Shown in pieces: positions 56,893-64,000 of a stretch of DNA of 64,000 bases (within the stretch, counting starts at the first letter, position 1; the number at the start of each line of letters is the position of its first letter). The notes under the pieces are model-generated. The model was not told the origin of the DNA. It did no database searches and worked only from the letters and a program-made list of their open reading frames with translations. Source of the DNA: Dactylis glomerata (Eukaryota; Streptophyta; Magnoliopsida; Poales; Poaceae); contig QXEO01001036.1 of the NCBI GenBank assembly GCA_007115705.1, forward strand, positions 124,001 through 188,000, given 5' to 3'. Both the position numbers and the translations under genes were made by a program.

Positions 56893-59800
56893 TTAAAAGT
56901 TCTCTTTGTGGAAATGGAACCTAGTTGTCGTTGACTGGCTGAATTCTTTTGAAAGATCCTTGAGTTGTTTTGTGAGTGTTGGAGATCCACAATAGAAAAC
57001 ACCTGTATATTCATGTACATGTTAACTATTGCACTGTAAAGTTTAAATCTGTCATGATAATGTGTTTACTGAATATACAGCTTGCTCACCTATGCGAGAA
57101 TTCTTGTGGGCATTGGCCAAATCAGCAAACACTTTTCTCCAGTTAGGTCTTGCAAAGTGTGTCCGAATCTACAAAATACGTGTCTAATAAGGATGCAAGC
57201 ACATATATGGGATCAGATGAGAAGGAAGAGCTGAGCACATACCTTGCTTCCAGAGACGATATCAACACCATTTTTGGCATGCTGGAGTGATTGGACCATG
57301 GCAATCAATGCTGACCTGGCGTCGCCTTCTTCATACACACTGGTGAGGTAATTGTGCATCTCTATGACATTCTGCAATTGCCATATTTTTTAGCTCATTG
57401 TTTATGTGCCTGAACACCTTGTATGGAAGATGAAAGGAAGAGAGTGAGATAAGTACGCTGTGATCGCTGTCAGCAACATCATTCATGACTCCTTTGAACC
57501 AGTCAAAGGATCCTTGCTCTCTGGTAACCCAGTAGAAGTAGGCTCTCCCTGGCCCATTGTTTTTAAAGCTGTTTATCTCGGAACCGTGTACGCTTTCCAC
57601 ATCCTGTTTCATCACTTCATTTGTCAGTCATGTTCTGTGTTTTAGCTATATGTATTCAACGGTGAGAAGTACTCCCTCTGTCGCATTATATAAGATGTTA
57701 TTACAAGTTTACGGCCAATATAACTTTGTATATTGGTTGTAATAACATCCTATATTACAGTAGGGAGGAAGTACTTTGCAGTCAAAGAAGTTTACCTCGT
57801 TAGACTTTATATTGTTCAAGAGATCTTTGAGTATGCTGATGAAAGGAGTGGCGCCAATCCCAAGACCAACAAGCAAAAGAATGTCGTATTTCTTGTAATT
57901 TTGTGCAGGTGCGCCATAAGGGCCATCAATATAGACCTTAGGAAACCTGAAAGTGGCACATCAATGATGATATGTTAGTAAAAGTCTGTACTCAAAACTA
58001 ACTGAAATTTTGCAGTATATTCACCTTGTGTCTTCTGTTTGAGAGTCGGCGACGACCGTAGTTTCAAGTCTTGAAAGGGTAGCCTTCTTGGAAGTAACTT
58101 GTGCCTCGCAACACTGTACGAATATGAAATATAATTCCTCATTTTTTGGTAATCCACATTATTTGCTCTCATATAACTATTTAACAATCAATAAACTCAT
58201 TGCTTCTTGTATTGCAAGTGTGTTGCACGAACTCACCTTCCCGAACAAGTTCCTGAGTTCAGATGTCCAGTCACCTAGTGTGCGGATATGCACGCTCAGG
58301 TAGTCATCTCCTGGTGCAGAAGTGATGGAGAACGGATGCCTGCAAGATCGTAATCAAATGTAAGCAAGAACCTCAGATAACTTGTATCTTGGTTCATATG
58401 TGCAGCAAGGATGAAGTGGTACCATTCGAAAGGTGAGACATCAGGGCATTTGACAAACAGGTACATCCCACTCTTGTACTTGAAGCCTGGTGGCTTTTTC
58501 ATGTGAAGAGAGAGCACATTACCTGGATAAATTGCAGCCTGCATAGTACGTGACAGCATTGATTAATAATAGTTAACAAAGAGAAAGAACTAAGTCATGG
58601 TGTTTCCAAGAGAAGAAATGAATTAAATCATGTGAATTTCAGTAGCCTACCCTGAGAACGCTCACGCCGAAGTTGTTCTCGCGAATTTTTCTGATGATCC
58701 TCTCGCAGGCGTAGAAGAGGACAGGGACTATCAGGTACATCCATGTCTGAGAGAACAAATCGAATCATCACCATCTCATATTTCTACTCACAACATTAAC
58801 ACATTCACAGGAAAGCAAAGTAGATGTATGTAATGTAAGGCGTGTGAGGATTACCGTCTTCTTGTACCACTCCCTGGTGAGGAATATGAAGTAGGAATGC
58901 ACCACCAGGAGGATATACACGAGCAACAGCAGGTGGTGTGCATACCAGAAGGCGTTGAAGCCAGCCAGGTGGTGCAGCGGCGATGGGAGCTTCACGACAC
59001 TCCGCCTGAAGGAGTGCATCGCCAGCGTGAAGGCGAAGGACATGATTATGATCATGAGGATGCCGGTGACTCCAGGGGCGCTCTGCAGCAGGTCCAGGTA
59101 CGTCGGCTGCCTGAAGTTGAAGTTCGCCCCCAGCAGGGCCATGAACTTGTCATTCGGGTAGGAGATCAGCCTTGGGAAGTCGCAGGTGACGTGAGCGAGC
59201 GTGTGGACCGTCGTCCCGATCGCGATGGCGCCCGCGAGGACCTGACATACATTGTGATCACAGTTCAGGGCACGCAGATTCAAATGAAGCAGCTCCTGCT
59301 ACGGTATTCAGCTGACGGTCGAGCTGAATCAGCTCTGCTTAGGTGGCTACCTTGTGGAAGTTGATGTTGTCGTCGAAGGGAATGACATGGCTGAGGGCGG
59401 TGGACCTGAGGGTGGTGAGCGTGTTGCGGCAGACGGGGAGGAGGATGAGCGCCATATTGAGCTTGAGCGTCTCGGCGGCGCCCTTGGCGATGCAGACGCA
59501 GTTGCCCATCACCTGGAACGAGGACCTGCGCTTGTACTGCTCGAACTTGTAGACGAAGAGGACCAGGTTGGCGGTCAGCCACAGCGTCACCAGCCATATA
59601 CGCTTCCAGTTCTCGTGGATGAAGTCCGTGGTCTTGGTGAAGTGCCGCTTCAGCGGGCTCCGGTACCGCAGCGGGATCATCGTCCTTGCCAGGTTCGACG
59701 TCGTCCGCTTCAGCTTCACCTCCGGTGCCTGCGCGCTCACCATCCCGCGCAGCAGCGTCTCCAACTGCCAAATCTGCATTCAAAACTTAAAATTTTAAGC

Positions 59801-61332
59801 AATCCATGCCCATTTGCCTGTCTTGTCAGAAGGAGATGCAGGTTCTTTTTCAGTACCTCGATGTAGCCGCGGTCGTCAGGGTCGAGCTCCTCCATGATCA
59901 GCGACGAGTAGGTTGCTGCGTGGCTCTTCAGCTTGGCCAGCTTGTTAGCCGATGCGCTCAATACAATAACCTGTCGTCGGGTAAAAATATGGTATCGAAA
60001 TCAGCCTCATTTTGTTTTGGAGGCCTAAAAGAACAGGTTGGTTATTTCCCATGTTTCCAAATACAGATGGTAGCAAATTCCCCACCTCCTTGACCTCATC
60101 TTCCGTGAGCATCCCATCACCGTTCTTGTCGCACCTGTTGGTGTCCGACAGACAGGATAAATTTCATCAGTTGCTAGTAATAAGGTGATTGATCAAATTT
60201 ATCTTTGGTGTGGTAAATCGACCTGGACCTACTAGTAACTTACATGTCAAAGAAAATGTGGAGCCGCGAGTCGAAGTTCTGGTCTGTCATCTCCTCCCAG
60301 AACTCCTTGAGCTGGTCCTTGTTGATGCCGGCCTCCGGCTCAATGCTCCTCCGCCTCGACAGCGTCGTGAACAGCTCGCCGGCGAACTCCTTGGAGTCCC
60401 CCATGCCTTGTATCAAGAAGCATGTCCGTCAGTCCAACCTCCATGAGCCATTTTTGTCGGTCGACCAAAATATTTCTTCTTTTGATCCAACATTGCATCA
60501 TGTGCATTAATTATTAGGATCCAGACTAGCAGCTAGGAAGAATTGGGGGTGCATCTACAGTTCTACTGTACTTGATTTTGTGTTCTGACCGACCAGGGAC
60601 CATTTGGGACAGCAAGCACCAATTTCAGGAATTTCTTGTGGGCCAAATAGTGGATCTCAGTTAGGTAAGCCAGCCCTGCCAACTCTCTGGGCAAATAGGC
60701 ACAGTTCGTGACTATCGCAAATCACAAAATTGGGGGATGCAACGAACAAGATGCTCCCAGCATAACTACATAAGATTCCCATAGTCGCTTGTCGCCGGGT
60801 TTTCAGGTTTAATCGTGTAGTTCTAATTAGAAATCAGTTGCTTATGTCCGGTAACTAACTGAACATGATTAGTACTCCACTGTCGGTCGGTGGTTGCTAG
60901 GCTAGCTAGGTACTCACCGATGCACTTGCCGAAGCTCTCCTTGGGGAGAAGGCCGCCCTTGTTCATCTCGTCGAAGCGGCGCTCGACGGCCTTCCACCCC
61001 TCCTTGCCGCCGGAGGTCTTGTCGAGGAATCGCAGCCCGCGGAGCCCCATCTGCGCGCCGGACTGCATCCGCGTCATCCGCCCGAGGCCGCCCGGCCGGA
61101 TGCCGATGCCGGCCGCCACCCCGTCCGGCACCTTCATGGACACCCGCGACGCGAACTGCCGCACCCCGGACGCCAGCCGCGACGGCTGCCTCATCCACCC
61201 CGGCGGCCGAGGCAGCCCCATCCCCTGCGCCCTGGCGCCGCCGCCGCCGACGCCGCTGTCGACTGTGATCCCGTCCAGCGGCGCCGGCGGCGGCCGGTCC
61301 GCCCCGTGCCCGCCACCGCCCGGTGACGCCAT
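56893..61332 (-). CDS. RBOH: Respiratory burst oxidase homologue (NADPH oxidase), 856 aa, 15 exons
   Basis: A plasma-membrane enzyme that passes electrons from cytosolic NADPH through FAD and two haems to O2, making superoxide outside the cell. Exons (minus): 61332-60918, 60406-60244, 60134-60086, 59970-59857, 59773-59351, 59241-58855, 58746-58651, 58538-58423, 58339-58237, 58113-58025, 57946-57796, 57603-57457, 57371-57243, 57168-57090, 57002-56893. All have GT-AG borders and the sum is 2571 nt with no stop. The EF-hand loop is DKNGDGMLTEDE (195-206), with a degenerate second at 239-250. Haem His candidates are H401/H405 and H478-H491. The FAD motif is HPFSITSAP (589-597). NADPH motifs are GPYGAP (660-665), GLGIGATP (679-686) and CGSP (825-828). 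The C-terminus is FHFHKENF. Which numbered RBOH it is remains open. Confidence 0.95.
57672..57771. mobile_element. Stowaway-type MITE (100 bp) in intron 11 of RBOH
   Basis: TA on both sides (57670-57671, 57772-57773). The ends CTCCCTCTGTCGCATTATAT and ...ACAGTAGGGAGGAAG pair, as do the inner ATAAGATGTTATTACAA and TTGTAATAACATCCTAT. It sits between the donor at 57795 and the acceptor at 57604, so splicing sites are not touched. Confidence 0.85.
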
Positions 61333-62034
61333 CCGTGCGTCGAGCTAGCTGGATTAGTCCGAAAGCGCAATGCCGCTCGCCGGCGGCAGCTCGCCGGAAG
61401 CTGGCGGTGGGGCCCGCCTGCGACTGCGAGGGTGGGAAGGTGTGGTGGACGTGCTGGCCTACTACTGCTGCTGCTACGGACTCTTGGAGAGAGAGAGGGG
61501 GGAGGCGACAGATATGGCGGGTAACATGCGTGGATGTCTCAGTTATAGCCGTTGCGACCGCCACGATATGCTGGTCTAGTACTGCCACCGCGCGCGTGGA
61601 GATTGACGCAGCTTCGTGCACGAGCTGTCAGCCGTCGGATGAAGCATGCGCGGCCAACCTATCTCGTGGAAGCGAATATCGTGCCGTCGGAGCATCTCGC
61701 GAGTTTATCGTCCCTCTCGAATCGGCAAGGTTCGCGGTGGCGGGTGAGCAACGGCCTGCCGTCCGATGGTGATCGGACGGTGGAAAATGGTAGAAGTTAG
61801 GTGGGGCGACGTGTTGCCTGTGCGGCTGTGCCTTCCATTTTTCGCCGCGGCGGTGGTGCTCCGGTTGGTGTGCGTGTGAGCGTGTCGTGTCCGGCGGTGG
61901 TCTTTGCGGCTGGCAGCTCTCCAGGGAAAGAATTTGGAGCGTGCAGATCAAAAGCTGGACGAATTGTTTCTGTTCAGTACCTTTTTTATTTATAGGAAAA
62001 ATATTTTTTGTATCTAATTTTTTCTTCTATTTTA
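61333..62034. other. 5' flank of RBOH (5' UTR and presumed promoter)
   Basis: GC-rich near the gene, with overlapping artefact ORFs. A stretch with GAGAGAGAGAGGGG (about 61486-61499) could be a GAGA-type element in the 5' UTR. No second gene is recognised. Confidence 0.4.
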
Positions 62035-62190
62035 CTCTCTATTTATAAATATAAGATATTTTAGATTTGTTAAGCAAATGTATCTAGACATCTTTTAGTG
62101 TATAGGTTTATTTAAATATACACACTAAAATTTGTCTAAATACATTTGATTTACAAATTTAAAATATCTTATATTTATAAACGGAGAGAG
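62035..62190. mobile_element. Stowaway-type MITE, 156 bp
   Basis: TA-flanked (62033-62034, 62191-62192). The ends CTCTCTATTTATAAATATAAG and ...CTTATATTTATAAACGGAGAGAG pair over about 60 bp, with a near-complete hairpin in the middle. Confidence 0.85.
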
Positions 62191-62623
62191 TATGTGTGTT
62201 GATTTTTTTTCTTCTATCTTGATCGTGATTTTCTTCTTTGTGATACATGGCTTTGCATTGATGGATCATGCCGAAGGGGGGAGGCTAGCTTACGGTCACC
62301 CGCCCCCCCGGTCAATTTTCCGACAACAAAACTAGCATGTTGGAACGAGAGAAGAGAACAGAAGGGGAAGGAGAGGAAGAAGCAAATCCAGCCATCGCCG
62401 GCGCCCGCAGCCAACGCCGGCCAACGATGCCGCTCCTCCGCCGTCCCGACCTCCCCTCTAACCCCCCCCCCCAATGGCAGCTTCTTCTCGCCAGCGCCCG
62501 CACCCCCCACCCCCAACCCTAAGTTTTCAGGCTCGCTTCGCCGCAACCCATCGCGGCTCCGACGGCTTCGCGTCACTCCCGGCGAGCCATCGCCTTCTCC
62601 GCCGTGGCGAGCCGTGGCGTCGC
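62191..62623. other. GC-rich stretch cut by element D, no gene assigned
   Basis: Contains Pro/Arg-rich open frames in several frames and a run of nine C. It could be a 5' exon or a piece of another element interrupted by the LTR at 62624. No domain is recognised. Confidence 0.3.
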
Positions 62624-63150
62624 TGTTGGGGATATACCAAATGGGTATATCAGCGACGTAGTCCTAAACCAGCAAGCCAGGGTGGCCCATCAGGGTGGTA
62701 TGGCGGATTGCCTACCGGGCGGCCCAGTTGCTGGAGAGACCATGGCGGTACTGGACGCAGGAGCTTATGGCGGATCCGGAGACAGGCCCATGGCGGGTTG
62801 CCTTGTAGTACACGCATAGGACTTAGTCTAGGACTCCAAGTTGTATCCGCTCCGGTACCACCGTGTAGCCCACGCCAGACGCCTTTATAAGCCGGCGTGG
62901 GGAAGCCCTTGAGGCACAGCTGAGACTTACGGCCAATCGCATAGCGAAACAGCCAACCTCATCATTGTAACCGAGCACTTGTTGCCATATAGTGAATTAT
63001 AGCAGCACGTAGGGTCTCGCCACCGTTGCGGGATCTGAAGCTGGGTAAACTCGTGCTACCACCGTCCCGGATCGCTCCGCCGTGTTCACCCCCTTCCACA
63101 AACCGCCATACACCTACCCCTATGGCAGATCTGTTGATGAAACCATGACA
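62624..63150 (+). repeat. 5' LTR of element D
   Basis: Begins TGTTGGGG and ends TGACA. A TATA box (TTTATAA, 62884-62890) sits in GCCTTTATAAGCCGGCG. Confidence 0.7.
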
Positions 63151-63411
63151 GTTGGCGCCCACCGTGGGGCAGATCGCGTCAGGAGCGCGGATCCAGGCGG
63201 GATCCGCCTTTGCAGGCATCGGCGACACCATCGCCATCGGGCGCGTCCTCTACGATTCCGGCTTCCCCATCATCCCAGTGGATAACCTCTGGGTGCCGGC
63301 TAGAGAAGACCCCGCTCGATTCACCGTCATTCCGATCGGAGATATCCATATCTTCATCGGAAAGATAAACCCTACCCCCGCTACGGAAACCAATTTCCGG
63401 CGGATCGGTAT

Positions 63412-63948
63412 GGCTGAAACCCCCAAACGGACCGCTTTCGAGATGGATACGGAGGAGGACTCATCTGATCTGAAACTTCCTAAGTTACCTAGATCGGATC
63501 TAAAAACAATCCCACCCAGCCCTCCCTAGAGGTAGAGGAAGTGGTGGTAGACCGCTGTGAATCCGCCATGAGCAATCTGGCATTAGAGACACCGCGGTAT
63601 TACCTTGTTGCTTTCGCAGGTATCACTTCGGGATCTACCTCCAATGGAGAAGATAGCCCAGGTGAATCCATCCTAGAGGCACTTAACGAAAGTGGTGAAT
63701 CGGATGACTGGGATAGCAAAGGCTATGACTCTGATCACTATGACGCCGCCATGAGAAGGATCGAGGCGGAGTTAGCTCAGCAAGCACTTGAAGAGCAGAG
63801 CGCAACCGCCAAGCAGGTGTTCATGACCAACAAAGGAGATGCCGCTGGGCAGACAACCGGTGATCCGCCATCTCAGGCAGCCCATGACGGAGATGCCGGC
63901 AAAGAGCAGGGTAACCCGCCACCAGCTGCTGATCCCGCCACGGAATAG
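63412..63948 (+). pseudogene. Start of gag of element D, apparently frameshifted
   Basis: The ATG at 63412 opens a short frame (MAETPKRTAFEMDTEEDSS...) that stops at 63529. A second, longer frame at 63541-63948 is acidic (ESGESDDWDSKGYDSDHYDAAMRRIEAELAQQALEEQ). The layout fits the N-terminal region of a Gypsy gag broken by a frameshift, but no capsid motif lies inside the window. Confidence 0.5.
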
Positions 63949-64000
63949 CTTCCCGAGATCCAGGGCGGCCCCAGGCCTCTGCAACCCGCCATCCCCGAGG

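Larger units (their letters stand above)
62624..64000 (+). mobile_element. Gypsy LTR retrotransposon D, 5' part, truncated by window end
   Basis: The 5' LTR runs TGTTGGGGATATACC... (62624) to ...AACCATGACA (63150), about 527 bp. The PBS-like TTGGCGCCCACCGTGGGGC begins at 63152. Coding sequence for the start of gag follows. The PBS and LTR ends differ from those of A-C, so this is a different Gypsy family. The left flank is GTCGC; the other end is outside the window. Confidence 0.75.

Noticed and set aside
58897..59866. Plus-strand ORFs of 155-170 aa
   Set aside because: They are antisense shadows of RBOH exons 5 and 6, which are well supported on the minus strand.
60914..61621. 235-aa minus-strand ORF overlapping RBOH exon 1
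   Set aside because: It is a different frame of the GC-rich first exon. The RBOH frame starting at 61332 joins cleanly to 14 further exons.
1..64000. CRISPR arrays, bacterial operons, attachment sites
   Set aside because: The window is plant nuclear DNA. The repeats found are transposon, satellite or minisatellite types without CRISPR spacing.

Overview
This is about 64 kb of grass nuclear DNA, most likely from a wheat-tribe genome (Triticum, Aegilops or a relative). The assignment is inferred from nested Ty3/Gypsy retrotransposons with TGATACGT... LTR ends, a CACTA transposon, several TA-flanked Stowaway MITEs, LINEs, and GC-rich monocot genes with short introns. Three host genes can be supported. 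They are a CCT-domain transcription regulator (15629-16758, +), a small Tudor-like/AT-hook nuclear protein (55856-56692, +) and a respiratory burst NADPH oxidase (RBOH, 56893-61332, -, 15 exons, 856 aa, all reading frames joined without a break).

Layout. 1-9569 is the 5' part of a minus-strand Gypsy element (A). Its LTR is split by a 6456-bp CACTA transposon (2818-9273, target duplication ACC) that carries a captured, broken piece of a flap endonuclease 1 (FEN1) gene, a tRNA-like segment and a long G-rich GGGGTA array. 9570-15600 is mostly unassigned intergenic DNA with an old local duplication and a MITE. The CCT gene follows. 20158-41058 is a roughly 0.98-kb tandem duplication whose second copy was split by an 18.9-kb Gypsy element (C, +, 21723-40640, target duplication ATTCT). 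The 3' LTR of C was later split by a non-autonomous Gypsy element (B, -, 31208-39680, target duplication ATCAT). 42043-43402 is a LINE-like insertion with a 15-bp target duplication. 45421-49597 is an ORF1-only LINE (-) with a second copy of the same family nested inside it in the opposite direction. 51.9-54.3 kb holds Copia remnants, a TIR element with a minisatellite, and a MITE. 54.8-61.9 kb is a gene island where the AT-hook gene and RBOH meet tail to tail about 200 bp apart. From 62624 to the end is the 5' LTR and start of gag of another Gypsy element (D).

The host genes do not form a pathway. RBOH is a plasma-membrane superoxide producer controlled by calcium. The CCT protein is a nuclear regulator of the CMF/CONSTANS-like type. 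The AT-hook protein is probably chromatin-associated. The most interesting non-gene signals are the FEN1 fragment carried by the CACTA element, and an accessory ORF in element C that has its own LTR-like promoter module (GC hairpin plus TATA box). Identities come from reading motifs by eye; no database search was run.
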